A stretch of 64,000 nucleotides of DNA from Oxyruncus cristatus (lineage: Eukaryota > Chordata > Aves > Passeriformes > Cotingidae), in contig VXAY01005020.1 in the NCBI GenBank assembly GCA_013399855.1, positions 186,001 to 250,000 on the forward strand. Direction: 5' to 3'. This document shows, in pieces, positions 1 to 14,200 of this stretch (position 1 is its first letter; every line of letters begins with the position of its first letter). The notes under the pieces are model-generated. The model made no database searches and was not told the DNA's origin. It was given only the letters and a program-made list of their open reading frames with translations. Made by a program: the position numbers and the translations under genes.

Positions 1-736
1 TTAAAAATCAAATCAAAACAAAATCAAAAACCTTTGAACACTTATCACCCAGAGAGGTAACTGAATGTATAAGAGCTTTTCTGATTAATAAGCCTTTAAT
101 GAGGCAGACTTAGCATCATATGGTACTTGAGGTTCAAAGGGACCACTGGAAGTCACCTGGTGCAAACTCCTGCTCAATGCAAGGTCATCACGTACATGAA
201 CATCTTAAAATAATTTCAAAAATGTTTATATCTACAGTTTCTGTACATAAGAGGGCTAGACCGTACACCTGGTCTAAACTCCAAGCACGGGGAAGTGAAG
301 ATCTTGAGTTCTTTAACTGTGCAAAGTAGTATTTTTTTGTCATCGTACTTGAGATTTTGTGCCTGAAATGTATTTTTTTTTATAATCACTCTGCAAAGGT
401 ATTTTTATACATAGGATCTGGTTTGAACTTTAAGTTATTTCAATGTTAATAGAATTTTCACCCTTTCACCCTTCATTTTTTAGCAGGTTGCAAAATAGCT
501 ATTTCTGACAGGAGACCAGGTGGAGAAAGAGAGAGAGGGAAATATAAATGCATTTCTTTAAAACACAGTGAAAATTAAATACAACAACTTGTAAGTATCA
601 CCATGCAAATTTTCTCACACTTGTCTTTTTAGCAACCCTTGGATTATTTAACAGGTTTCATCACTTCCAAACTAATCACTCAATAAACATATGCCTTAGA
701 CCTTTCTGCTAAACAGATGTTGTTTTGTTTGAATAG

Positions 737-1393
737 AGATATGTTATGACCCAAACATCTACAACTACTGTTGCAAATTTACTTTTCAAAGCAATCCAGT
801 TTTTTACTTCTCACTATTTCAACTTGGTTATGATTAATCTTCTCTTGCCTTCCTCCACATTTGGTAGTGATCTAAGAATTGCCAAGTATTTCAAGTTGAA
901 CTCCATCTTCAACAAAATGCTTTGCCTGTTGACATATGTGATACACAACAGTTTTACTTCTTGTTCACCTTTCAAAGTCCATGAAACCAGACTCCCTCTG
1001 CTGTGCATCACAGACTGGTGGAAGGATGTGTTGACAAAGAGCCAGCAAAGGCTTTATCTATCTAGCATAAGGCACAGACAAAACCTCATAGACACTGAAA
1101 TCTGTCACATAATGTGCGTGTCATTATATCTCAATATCGCAGATACTTGGGGACTTCTTGTCTCCCAGCCCTTTTTTCACCTTCTTCTCCCCAAAAACAT
1201 TGTGTTAACTCAGTACCTTGGAATGGAAATTACATATGAATTTTCTGGAAAAATACAGCATTTATTCCTTCCACAGGCCCACCTGATGATCTTTTGGAAT
1301 TCAGATGATCTTGAACTCTCTCTCCACTGGGAATGTTTGAACAATGCTAATCAAGACATTGAAATTAGAGCAGTATGGGGAGAAAATATATAA
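737..1393 (+). other. Long unexplained open reading frame, probably not a gene
   Basis: The frame is open from just after the in-frame TAG at 734-736 to the stop at 1393. The first ATG is at 746 and would give 215 residues. The translation is rich in Leu, Phe, Ile, Ser, His and Cys and has no domain, signal peptide or repeat that I recognise. The ATG context (ATGTTATGA) is a weak Kozak match. The + strand here is pyrimidine-rich, which depletes the purine-containing stop codons and may explain the length. No CR1 or LTR sequence overlaps it. It could be chance, a decayed unknown element or a pseudogene; chance is the default reading. Confidence 0.2.
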
Positions 1394-3529
1394 TGTTGCC
1401 ATCTGTAAACTTAAATTATGGCAAAACTCAAAAAAAAGTCTCTTAGGAAACAGTTTTATTAACCAACTCAGCAAGGTGCACAGGTTAAAAGGGAGGTATG
1501 CCATTTCACTTGGGTATGTTTCCACACTTTTCTGTGGCATGCAGGAAGATGGTGCAGTGGAAATGCCCAAGAGATCAATATTGCAAGAAAAAAGATACAA
1601 ACATGAAAATATTACTCCCTATGAAAAATGACTTTTTTTTTTCAGTCTGTGCATATTTAATATGTAGGTTCAGATGGGTATTTATAAAAATTAAGAGTAA
1701 CAGAAGGAATTTTAATACTCAAAGGCATATTTCTGTAGTATATACTATGGTGTTTTTTAAGCCCAAACCAGGCTTTTTCAAACCCAGAAACTAAACTGGA
1801 TTACTTAGTAGTCAAAGTGGGACATGTTTTTCAACTCGTGGTTGAAAATCTGTTTCTCACAATTGTAAGCTCCTGGTTCTACTCCTGGGCAGAGAGCTAT
1901 TACAGAATGCACTAGTCTCAGAATTAGTTTTCCAAAATCTAACTGAAAATCTACTTTAGATGTAGTGGTAATTGCCAGCAGCTACAGGGCTGGTAAGGAC
2001 AGCGTTCTTCACTAATACAGAAAGGATACCTCTTATTACGGTTCAATATACTTTGCTCAAAGGTTTAAGAATTAATAGTTATTTCACAACAAAACTGAGG
2101 GCAGAATGCTTATTTGTTAGATAAAGGTCATACAAATGTGGTAGAACCTGCTCAGACCAGTTGAGACTATACTTCTTGTCTCATCCATTACATTATGCTT
2201 AAGCTGAAAATGATTTTAAGTTATATATGGATATATTACTATAACAGTAAGCTACATTTTTTTACAGACACCTCTAAAGGAACCATATAAGTCATAAATC
2301 ACTAACAATATACACACTTACAGATTGGTAGGACATGCATTTACAGACCAGTCTCTGACAGGCTGAAATTCAGTTAGGTGATAAGATCTGGACTGTCACT
2401 AATATTACTGATACAATAAGGGTCTTAAGGATCTTGTAGATAAGGGAAAATAAGCTAAAACATAATAGTCAATTTAGTGTTATATCTTCATCCAGAAAGT
2501 TCCAGCCAACGCTAATATTAGAAAAAAAAAAAGGAAGGAAACCAGAGGAAGCCTGTATACAGAACAATAAGATTATATTTATTTGAATTGATTGGTGATG
2601 AGTTTAATTCATCTGCAACTTGTAAAAAGATGCCTCACTTTAGAATTTACTTTATTTATTTTCACTACTTCATGGATGGAAATTCTGACTCCTATTTCAT
2701 TCCTTTCTTCTTTTAAATCTAGGCTCTCTTTCACCTTTTCCCTATGCTAGGAATACCATTAATAACTTTCTAAAACCCAAAAGAATAGAACTCAATGCCA
2801 GCAAAATTTCATTTTAAGTCTGAAAATGTTTGCCTGAACTCCTGTATCTGAGCAGTTATTGATTTCAGTGGTCTTCAGGTGCACTTTAATATTTTGTTCA
2901 AACTGATATTGTTCTGCACTATTTTACATGACCCAAGAGAAAAATTATTCGTGGAGGATCAAAGAGAAATGCTGAAATTTCTGTGCAGTGACTAAAAAAA
3001 CATAGGCACATATAAAATCTTGGCTTCAATCGCATACTTTCTAAGATGGAAGTAACATGGCAATAATTAGCCAGTGATAAGATTTCATCCAGAATCTGAA
3101 ATGGAAAGTCAGACTACTGATTGACTTCCAGGATGCTGAACTGTGTTAATGTTTCTATACCGGATTTGAATAGAAACACACCGTGAAGGAGATAAAGGGT
3201 CCTTCCCTAATCTGAGTGAGTTTTGGCATTATGTTTAGTCAGTAACCCACATGAGCTGAGGTTCTTCAGGATGTTAATGTTGGCTATGCTGATGCATTCT
3301 TTAATTATAGTGATTTCATTTGTAGGAAATGCAATTAAGTACTAGTCACACTTGTATTTCATATCTTCCTTCACTTTTTGAGTGTTTAACTAGATGTTTA
3401 AATAAGCCAGAAAGTGCTCCAAAATACAGAAAATATAGGCTCTGCTAAACAGAGATGGGGCCTTTAGACTGAGCTAACCACCACTTGCTGGCCTCCGCAC
3501 TTGTGGAAATTTTTATCAAGCTATAATCC

Positions 3530-3572
3530 ACTAAAACCCAACTAAACCCGACTAAAATCCAACTAAAACCCA
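3530..3572. repeat. Four-copy 11-bp tandem repeat (ACTAAAACCCA)
   Basis: Four consecutive units of 11, 10, 11 and 11 bases follow the pattern ACTAAAACCCA with small substitutions. The unit resembles but is not the TTAGGG/CCCTAA telomere repeat. It is a short local duplication with no visible function. Confidence 0.75.
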
Positions 3573-4184
3573 CCTATGTGTGGAAACCAGTTATTAAAAC
3601 AAAAGAGGGGAAATGGGAGAAAAACTAAAATCTTTTATGTAAGTTCCCTTCATGGACAGTCTTTTCTGTAGCTTCGCTTCTGGAAGCAAGAGCAATAAGC
3701 ATTAAATGAAAAAAAAACAATCCCTAATGTTCTTCATTCCTCTTGGGAGGTGTCTGTATTTGCTTCTAAATTTCCAGTTGGAAAACACTCCCGGCACCTG
3801 TGCATTGTTTTCTCACGCAGTGACAGCAGCTGCTCTATCAGACCTCCCAGAGGACTAGGAGCTCTTTTGCAGGGCCTTCCACTGAAAAAAAGCCCATGGG
3901 TTAACTGAAAAAGAAAAAGCCTATAGTGTTCTGGAATACTGTGAAATGGAGCAATTATTCTCTCACTGTTCCTTCCCCTTGATGAAAATATGTCCTATTA
4001 GACTTCCTAGACAATTAGGTGATTTTGATGATGAAAAGAAATTCACCAGATACTTAACAGTCATGCTAAGTATCTGTTAATCTATTTAATTTAGTCTCTT
4101 CCCACTTAGAATACATTCAGACTCTTTTGAAACGTTGTTGTGTTTTCATATGGCACTGGGAAAGGGGATAGATGCTGTTCAGTT

Positions 4185-4312
4185 AGAACTACAGAATATG
4201 TCAAGATGGAAGGGATCCATAAGGACCATTGAGTCCAACTCCCTGCTTCTCACAGGACCACCTAAAAGTAAATCATATGACTAGAAAGTGTCATCCAAAT
4301 ACTACTTGAAGT
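4185..4312 (-). mobile_element. CR1 LINE 3'-end fragment
   Basis: Read on the minus strand this is an old CR1 tail. On the plus strand it opens with a decayed ACAGAAT terminal unit, then shows the hallmark order 'GGAAGGGA ... ATTGAGTCCAACTCC ... CTCACAGGACCACC'. It ends in the region that usually reads 'GTCCAAATGCTTCTTGAA'. Many substitutions indicate an old copy. No coding part is included. Confidence 0.85.
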
Positions 4313-4374
4313 TATATGTAAGTTAAACACATGCTTTATAAATATCTTATAAATATATAAGATATATATGTGCA

Positions 4375-4377
<3 letters not shown>

Positions 4378-4407
<30 letters not shown>
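4378..4407. repeat. (GA)15 microsatellite
   Basis: An uninterrupted GA dinucleotide array of about 15 units is preceded by a TA-rich segment (about 4340-4370). An array this pure is likely to vary in length between individuals. Confidence 0.95.
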
Positions 4408-4411
<4 letters not shown>

Positions 4412-5248
4412 ATTTCTTAAATTTGTAGCCTAACCCCCCCAAAAATAACAAAGGAAAAATTCTGGAGGTAGGAGAATCAGGTTTAAGTTTTCTGAGCTAA
4501 TGATCAGTGGAAGTGTTGGCATGCAGGGGTGCCAAATATCTTCACTACTGAATATTCTAGAAAACTGAACAGTGAACTTCTTATCTCAGGAAACAAGCTG
4601 ATCTGTTTCCCTTCAAGTTTCTTAAAGTTCTTAAAGAAATTTCTCCAGGCCTAACCTTCTCGATCCCCAAAGCAGACAGCTGTCACATGGATGGATAGCT
4701 GTTCTCTAGCATAGTTATGCTGCAATTGCAGTGTACAAACACTCTCTTGTCCAAAATTCTAGCTCTCTGAATGCACTAAAACATTGATCTGACCTTCATA
4801 TAGCCTATTTGGATAGTTTTTCTAGTATATGAATACTAACCAGAGTACACTGAAATGTAAAGAATGGGATATTCCTGTCTACACTAGCTTCCTAAACCAG
4901 CCTACATTCCTACATCTCACAGATTCATCTTGCCTTCCCCCACATCCTCTATTCCCACTGCTCACAATGGCCAGTAAATTCAGGAGTGCCTGGCGATCTG
5001 CCTGGGAACTGGAACATGGTGTCAGTGTGTGCTTGTACACTGATAAAAATCAACGTATTTCTGTGCACAGTTTGATAGTTGAAAGATGACAAGGACCATT
5101 CCCACCCAGCAGTCTGCATGTAGCCATTCCGTCTAGATAAGAAGAACCCTTTGCTGGGATAAACATGGCTTGTTTTTATCCAGTTGCAGTCAGCATGGGT
5201 TTTTTTGCCTCAGCCTTTGACTGGCACCATTAAACCCACCCTGCAGTC

Positions 5249-5274
5249 TTCTCTGCTTCACAAGAAGCAGAGAA
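5249..5274. repeat. Perfect 11-bp hairpin with 4-nt loop
   Basis: TTCTCTGCTTC at 5249-5259 is followed by the loop ACAA and the exact reverse complement GAAGCAGAGAA at 5264-5274. The pairing does not extend outward. It is too short for a microRNA precursor and no T-tract follows. Confidence 0.7.
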
Positions 5275-8200
5275 CTTCAAAAGACCTCTCCCCAGAGACA
5301 TAATCTCTCCCCAAAGTGAGCATGAAAGGCAGGTAGTGGTTGCTCGGAAGAGGTTTTACCTCGAGGCAGAGTTACACAGCTCGCTGGCAGTCCTTTCTCT
5401 TCCAGTGACAACACAGTTGCAACAAATTCTCCATTTAGGCTGAGAACAATGGGGACTGATACCCTGGCCCTTCAATCTTTGGTTGAAGATGGTCTGTCAG
5501 CTGGAATATTCCCCACTTTGGATGCCTGAGTTATGTTATATCAATCCCACTCTAAGTGTCTTCAGTGACACCTAACTGAACTTTTATTTAGAGAGTCTTG
5601 ACAGAATAGCTTCAACTTGGCTTCCCCCTCTGGATTTTTTAATTTTTCAAGAAACAGGCAGATTGGCTTTCTGATTCTAAAACAGAAGGCTGCTTTCTTA
5701 GAAGGAGTGAGACATAAAACTTTACAGGAAAACCTAAGAAAACAAAAATCCTAAAAACACAATAACAGGTGGATTTCTCTCATGGTTATTCTGAGAAGTT
5801 TGTAGTTCCACAGTCCAGTTAGATATTAATGTCTCTCAAGCGTTGTTTCCTTAGTGTCAGATTGTAATAAAATAAAACATGAAAAATAAACTATATAAAC
5901 AGTTTGGCAGACTTTGCCGAAATAAGTAGGATTCATGGTCATTTGTATAATAAAACAAAATAAATCTTATAATTCCTTAGAAATTAGAGACTCACAAAAG
6001 CCAGTAAATAATAATTTCTGGGTGCTGAAATTAGAATCTAACACACACACAGCTCTTATGCTAACTGAATGAGTGTTAATGCCAAATAAAATCAGTGGTT
6101 AATTAATTAAAAAATAATAAATTTAAATTATTAGGAGCTTTGAAGTGTGCTGAAATCACAAAAACCAGACTTTCTACAACCATTTCTCACAAGGAAGGCT
6201 ACAACCTGTTGCCAGCATGATTCTGCCATGCAAGTATAACTGAGAAGAAATGGCTAGCTGCATGTAGGTAGCAAAATATCTGATTATTGCCACTATAATT
6301 ATTCACCTCATTTGTAAATATCCATGTATGCCATTTAAAATACCACCAATAACAAACTAACTTAAAGATTTATATATATCTGGCTTGAGTTTTTCAATAT
6401 CTCTCAAAACACTGTGTGTCATTAAGGGCTCAGACTACAGAGGCAGATGCACCAGCACATTCTGGATGCCCAAATATCTTTTGAGTCCTATAGTCTGAAG
6501 TTTGGAGGTGCCACTTTAGCTATGGATGCAAGGCAAGCTCTTTGGCCAACAGCATGGAACATTAAAAACAGGCTTTACTCCACAGCACCAACAGCACCAG
6601 AGGGATGGCAAACTACTGATGAGAGAAGTAAATTGCTTTGGGACATCTGACTGTGGTCCCCAAGTGCAAACTAGGCCCTAGCACTGTGGTGCACCCTGGA
6701 GCTCATATGGGCCACCAGTCAGAGGCACAGAAAGCTTTCAGGATCCTGTAAGCAGCCCCATAAATCACACTGCATGGACACCAGCAAGTGCTGGGTTATT
6801 GTGAGTGCACAGGTGTTAAGGCACAGGCAGATGTTTATAATGTCAAGACTGCCTGAAAGCGTCAGCACTAAAAACTCACCTTTGATTAACAGCTCATCAG
6901 TGCCAAACAAATATGCAAAATGATGAATGGTCCTGAAATCCCAAATCGTGGGAAATAGCATCTAACTATAATTGCAATCTGTATTTCACACACCCCCAGA
7001 CTGTGAGCACTCTCTGGATAGAGAAAAAGAGCAGGAAAACATTGCCTAGTTGTTAAAAGCACTCCTATGGTTGTGCTAGATTGCCCTCTGCCCTCCAGAC
7101 AGAGCAGCCTTTCAGAGGAGAGACCAGGGCACTCAGCCAGACCCAATACTTTGGCCTGTGTTAGTTCCCAGGACATAATACATGCAGAGAGGGAGACAAG
7201 CAAATTGAGAGGCTGTGAAACAGTCTGACAGATAAATGTAGGCAGTGGATTTATTAACTCATTTTTCTTTCTGAAAATTGTTGGCCTTTCATGATCAGCC
7301 AAAATACGAACCCTGAGAGCTCTACTACAGGGAAATTTTTAGCATGCTGGCATTTCTTCCCAATGGAGTGATACCTTACAAAATTCCAGCCTCCTGAGTT
7401 TTCAATTCTAGGGACAAGAATATTGTATAGGGTTGTCTTCTCACTGAGCTGTATTCCTAAATGATATTGCCCCATCAAATCAGTCAGCTGGCTCACCAGC
7501 AGATACAAACCAAGTACAAAAAGAATAGAGTTACACTGAGATCACAGCTACAAAACAACCTTATCTCTTTTCTCTAGCAGCCCTGAGCCTCATCTCTCCC
7601 TTTCAGAGTATAGCAGCATGTCCCACTGAGCCATGTTGATGTTTATTGTTTAGGCTTAATACCAGATTTAATTGAAGAACTGTGTAAACTCAAAGTGAAT
7701 GCAGGAGGTCTCATAGCTGTATGACCCATTTTTGTCATCTCAAAAACAAACTGAGAAGACTTTATTAGCACGCTTTAGCCACACATCTGAAAAATAATAA
7801 AACATACTAAATTATTATGAGACAACAGACACAAAATGTGGAAGTTTCTTGGCTTTTCTGCTCTATAAGGCTGGAGTTTGCATTTTAAACATAAAAATTA
7901 ATCTATGTTGAATTGGAACTGGAAACACAGTGCTGATTTAGGGGGGTGAGGGAGAAGGAACACTGATGTGTAACACAGCTTTTCCCAAACTTGCCACGTG
8001 AAAGAAGTGATATTGTGGAACTATCCTAATAAGCACTAAATAATTGAATGCTTGGCTTTTAATTCAGATGGAAAGCCTAGGGATTGAGAAGAGTTCCATG
8101 TACATCTCATTTATATGTTTTACCATCAACTCAAACACAAAGTTTATTATTGGAATTTTGTTGCTCATTCTCAAAACCCAGTGTCAGCCAGAGGAAATGG

Positions 8201-11200
8201 GCACAGAAGTGGCGTTACAATGTGATCCAAGAGCAGGGGTCGGCATTTGGTGAGGAAAATGAATCCATCTGTGACAATCTTATGCATAAGTCTTCTGTTT
8301 CATTTGCATTCATAAAGGCCGCTGCTCCCTTAACAAAGGGTGTTACTGGGTCAAATAGCAGTTTCTCTTCCTACAGTACTTGATTTTCTTGGTGTGAATG
8401 ACTGTGCAGTTCCAACTGAACCTTAGATTGAAAGAAGATCAAAAGCACCTGAAGACACTTTTTCAGTGACTTGTTCCAGGCATCCTGGATGCAGGACTGT
8501 ACATGACCAGAACAGGAAGTGAGAAAAATATGGAAATTGTGAGTATTTTTCAAGCATAAGAGGGGTTACAAAGAAGAGCATCATCAAGTCAAAAGTGGTA
8601 AATTATTGAAATTCTGGTTCCCCCAAAGCAGTAGTGAAACTCCTGGGGTTCCCTGGTGAGTTAATAAAATTAATGCAGAAGTGAAAAGTCTACAAGAATT
8701 TATGTGGTGCTGCTCTGTGTAGCACAAATGAAATTAACGGGACCAACTCATACAAAAGCTTAATACAGACTAGAGAGTGAATAAATATAGATTAAGTCTG
8801 AAAAGATCTTGATACCAAATTGTCTTTTTTCTTTATTTCAGAATAAAATGTAATTTAACACTATTTTGCAGAAAATAGAGTTTTCTTATTAACTTTTACA
8901 AATATATCTTCCAAGGAAATGCTTCAGAAGATTATTTATTTAAATATTCTAATTATCGTGTTTACTTCCTCTACTGTTGCTCCTAGATTTGCATGAGTAT
9001 GTAACCCAAATATAATGGCAATTTTTTTTAATTTTCTGACTGATGTCTATTTTAAATATCTATGGATTTATATATAATGCTGTATGGAAAGGAAAATAAT
9101 TTATTCACTTCACAGTGTAGGAAAATGAGGTTTTAGTGCTTTTCCATTGGAACTATTATTTTCCAGGCAAATATATCTTTCTGTTGTTGAGTTTTGATGA
9201 TACAGGGGGCAATGAAACAGTAATAATCAGCTTGCAGGCAGCTTTCAGTGACTTCCTGTATTACATTTCAAATCAACAAAGTAATCATCAGGCATAATTC
9301 ACCGTTTGTCTCCATACAGGCTCCTGACCTTTAGGTTGTCCATTAAAGAGAGGAAGACCAGTTCCTATCCATGTTTTGGCAACAGAAGAGATTTTTCCTG
9401 CTGTAGATACTCATTTATTCAAGAGAATTTGCAGCCCAATTGTTGGCCATCTGATTTCGAAGTTTCCTTCCTCTTCACTGGAATAGGAAGCACATATAAT
9501 TATGCATTAGTCCATTAATTAGTTTAAGGGAGTAGACTGGAAGAGAGGAAAACACTGCCTACGTAGATAGAAATGCTGAGCTTGAGATAACCACTGATGG
9601 AAGATAAAATGCTGTGTTGCATCTTGATAGATTTTGACTGGACACATTAACTGCCAAAATGAATACAAATCCAATAACAAAAGGAATAAAATACACCAGC
9701 TCTTGTGGCACTTTTCCTTTCCCTAGTGCACAAATTTCATGCTGGGGAAAAAAGAAAAATGGCAGCTCAATGGTATAAGAATAATAAAAGAATATTCTGT
9801 TTAACCTTGAAAATATCCATGATGGACTGGTGTTGCTGCTCACTTGGTTGCCAACACAGCTACATTTCCAAATTTTTTTTCCACAAATATTGTAGGGATC
9901 ATAATATATTATACAAAGGAACAAAGAGAAGAGCATACTTCATGTGATATTAAGCAGAGATAAAATAAGGTTTACTCTCCAATACAAATTCCCATAAAAC
10001 AGTGGAAGACAGATCTCTGCTTCACTTTCCCTGAAATGAAATGAACAAATATTTTATATAATTTCTGAACAAAATTTTACAGTTACTTTTTGTACTTTTC
10101 ATCACATTTCCAATAAAGGACAGCTCACCACTTTGAATAAAGTAGTGAAGTCTGTATCGGATTATAGAGCTCATGATTGCCAAGAAAATTAAATGCCAAT
10201 TATTTAATTGGGGTTTCCCATGCGAAAAACTCCAAAAGTGGAGTAAGTCTGGCAGTCAGACCCAAGTGCTGTGCAGCAGAGGGATGCCAGAGAGAACTGT
10301 TGTAGTATAAGCTGTCTAGAGATGTCTGGAGAAACTGGTACAGAGCAAAAGGGATTGAGCTTCAGAGACACATCTCTTCTTTCTGTGCCACGGGCACATA
10401 AAATTAATCTGCAGTTTTGCTATTATGCAGAAGGTCCTGTATTTAGGAGAATGTAGGATCAAAAGAACAAAACACAAACCTCAGCTGACACAGAAGATAT
10501 TCGTGCATATCCAAAGAAGGATCAGTGTCATGCTGTTTGAATTCTTCATTATCCCTTGTGTAAGATTTGAGGACAAGACTAGAGATGAGTAACACATTTT
10601 GTCTCTCTCTTTCCTATGATTTAGAGGTACTCAGGGAGGTACTTTTCAATTCTTTGTCAAGCAGAGTTCTTCTTTGCAGGAAATAAGTGACACAAAATTC
10701 GTGTTACTGTTGTTGGATGTGAGTCAATAGAAACCACAGTGCTCTCAGCTTCCTGTTTCCCCCAGCTCCCTTTAAGCGAATCCCACTTCAGATGAAGTCT
10801 GTGCAATTCAGTACCAAAAGTTAAATTCTATACACCCTATATGCATATATACATATTCTATAAACTATGTAGGTGGCCCTCTTGGTTTTGGTTACATTTT
10901 GAACTGATAGTAAAACAAGAAAAGTTCTTTTAAAGCCCAATTAAATATGAAGGGAAACTACAGAGAAGGCAGGAAGGCAGTCATGACTCTATTAAACACA
11001 TATGGAAGTGAAAGGACTGACTTAGTCTAAACAAGTGTTGAAAAAACAAAAGTGATAGAAACTATGGTGGAGGCCAGGCCACATCAGGAGTGGTTTTGCT
11101 CTAGGGAGGAAAATACTTTAGACTAGAGAGTGATTATAAATAATATGAAAGAGTAGGAAGAAAGACCTTTGAAAACAGTGTTTTCAATCAGCTTTGTTCC

Positions 11201-14200
11201 TTCAGTGCTAAACTCTTGCCTTTCAAGGATTTTAAGTGTTCTGGTTCTATCACTGGTAGTGGTATCAATATTTAGGAACTCAGTTTCAAATTAATGAGTA
11301 CACTGGCTTCTCTGTGCACATTTCAGTACCTGACCAACCCATGGACCTCCCTCTCTGGCCTTTTGAGTGGGAGCAGCCGCTCAGAGCTGAGGCAGAACCA
11401 ATTCAGTCCTTTCCTTTGGTTTTGCTTTGCAAATGATGTGAAGACCACGTTCTTCAGATTCTTGAAGAACAGACCGCTCTGTTATACACACATTTATATA
11501 AACACTTTTAATTGAGTCTGAAGAGCACATCTATCACAGAACAAGAGGCAAGTATTCTGAACACTGGTTTTACTGCTTTTCTGGCTAACAAATCTGTGAA
11601 AGAATATGTACACCGTGGTCTGTAAAGAAGTTACAAGAAGAAATGGAATACGAATTATGTTTCTCATTATTAGCATGGAAAAGTCTGTATATTTCTGTGC
11701 AAAACAAAGTGTAGAATAAAAAATACCTTGACATGAAGAGAGAAACAAGAACAAGGTGCATGAGAAAAGATTTCAGTGATGAGAAGGTTCATCACAACTC
11801 TTTTTCAAATAGGTAAAGTGACATTGCAATAAGAGAGAGAATAAAGTATGTTCCATGTCTAAAGAAATTAGGGTTTGGTGTAACAAACATATATTGTAGC
11901 AAGAGTTATTCAATATAGACCTAAGGGGAGGAAATGGAACATTTTCACAGTAATTATTATGAAGTGATTTAACAGATTGCCTTGAAAGGATGTAAAGTTT
12001 GTATTATAGAATACCTTTCAATGTAAACTAAATATCTCTTAACCCCACCTGTAGTCAAGGCAATAGCATGGTCCAGAAGATATCTTGATAGCCCTTCTTG
12101 TGCTGCAATTCAATAATTTTCAGAACACTTTCCAATACTTCTATTGCCTTTTATAAATTTTAAAAGCATATCCCTCACTAATTCTCTTGTTTCACTTTCG
12201 TTTTTTACTAATTAACATCTCCCAGTAGCTATTGCCAATCAATTTCCACTAAGATTGAATAATAACTGAAATCCTACCTAGTAATCCTACCTACTTAGTA
12301 ATTCAAATCACACATTTGAGTTACTGAATTGCATGTCAATTTTTCTCTCACTTGTATATGTAAGCAGAGGTTGGATCTTTGGATATGCAAAGTGAAAAAT
12401 AAAATACAGATAAAAATGTAGAAACACTACATTAAAAAAACATTAAAAATTAAAATTGTACCCATATAATAAAATTGGGTTTGTATGGAAATAACCTTAA
12501 TAATACTATTCTCTCAAGTTTTTTGTGCATATGTCACTGGATTAAGTTAAACCACTTCTCAATCACCATTATGAAAATATATATTTATCCATGAATAAGA
12601 ACTAGGAAAGAAATTGAAAAAAGGATTCAAAGCCAAGTATTGTCAGGCAAGGTGTAGATTACAGGGTCTAAAAATTTTGTAGCCAACTCACGTATTTTTA
12701 TTTCTCATAAGTAAAGGCCATATTGCAATATTTAACAAGCTGTAGGTTGTCCTATTCTGAAATAAAGTTTTGGCAATCCCTAACAAACCCAAGTCTTAGT
12801 AACTTAGGTTATAAAACAGTTGAAAGAATAATGCATTCCATTCTAAAAGGTTGTCATTTAAGACATTCTCAGGTACTTCTGTTGCTGTGTTACCATTTAA
12901 AAATTCCAGTACATATTTGTTGGTTTTGCCTTTAGTAAATTCTTCTGCTGGTTTTAAGCAGTAGTATCTGAGAAAAAGTTGTTTTACAACTTTTACATCT
13001 GACCTCTGGAAAGCATTTATGCAGTTTACCATCGAAAAACAGATAAAGCCACTCTCCCTCCCCCCTCTACCACTCGCCCAACACAATTTCCTGAGGTTTA
13101 AAAGTCGTACACTCACACGTCTCAGTGCAGAAACAGCACAGAACTTTTCCTCCTGGTCTGTTCAGATTTTATTTATTTGTACACTGATCCACTCAAGCAG
13201 AAGGAAATTGTGTCCTACATGTGACCTCAAAGTTTAGATAAATTATTTGCTTCCTTTTCTGTCAAAGGCCAAAACATCCATACAAATACAAGCATCCAGA
13301 AGATAGCTGGGATTGGTTACTGTATGTGTCCACAGCTCGTGGGTTTTGATTTTCATCTGTAACAGAAAGAATGATTGCAGTCTATTGGATTTTGGGTCAA
13401 AATCTGATCTCACTCCAGAATCAAGTTATGCTTACATAATTGAAATCAGATTTGAGACTTACATGACATTATATAACATGCAAAGAACAGCTATTTGCCT
13501 TACAGAAACGATTGTTCTGAGATGTGTTGGGCCCTCTTGGCATGGGTGCATACCATGAGTTCAAAAATATCGCTCAGAAAATACTCTGGACAGCCTTTTT
13601 TGAGGACAGAACTTTTACAAAGTGCACCACCACCCTGTCCCAGGTATGCATAGAGGTGATCACAACACCTCTCTTTAACTTTGGTAAAGCCAGCACAGAC
13701 CAAGCACATCCTTCATGCTTAGGTGGGAAATGAGAATGGGCTGTGGGAGTTCTACTTTTGTATTGGTTTTCTGAGTTTTATGCTGTACCTACCCTGAACT
13801 ACTGGAAAAAAAAAGGCTGTGTAGAATCAAGAAATAAATAGTACACACAGGACACTATTACTTGTTATCTTGAGGACTACCAAGCAGCTGCAGTTTGGGG
13901 ACACTTGGAGTGCTTGTTTCTTCCAGTATCTACAAAAGCAATAGGTAACCTTTAAGACACTTTATCACCTCAGTTCTGTTTAGGTCAAAAGATAGGTCAA
14001 CTACGATTTCAAAGTAGTGAAGCTGAAGAGATGATTAAATAGTTTAGTCAAAATCCCAAAGGAATTTGGGAAAAATTTTGCATGTAGCCCAAGCAGAGTT
14101 TATCTTTGGTGAAGCTGGAGCATGATACACATGCCATTATTATCAGCTGAGTAAACAATTTGAAAGCTTGATGAAATTTTGCCTGTGTTGTCAAATAATG

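Larger units (their letters stand above)
1..4184. other. Unique AT-rich non-coding stretch
   Basis: No repeat family or known protein is recognisable here. It contains one long open frame (737-1393, listed separately), a short A-rich run near 2521 and a four-copy 11-bp tandem repeat at 3530-3572. Stop codons are frequent in all other frames. I see no promoter or RNA gene that I can support. Confidence 0.6.

Noticed and set aside
3530..3572. Possible interstitial telomere repeat
   Set aside because: The unit ACTAAAACCCA is 11 bp and not CCCTAA; it is a local duplication.
12796..13116. 106-codon minus-strand frame with a protein-like composition
   Set aside because: No recognisable domain, weak start context, overlapped by plus-strand frames; length is within chance expectation.
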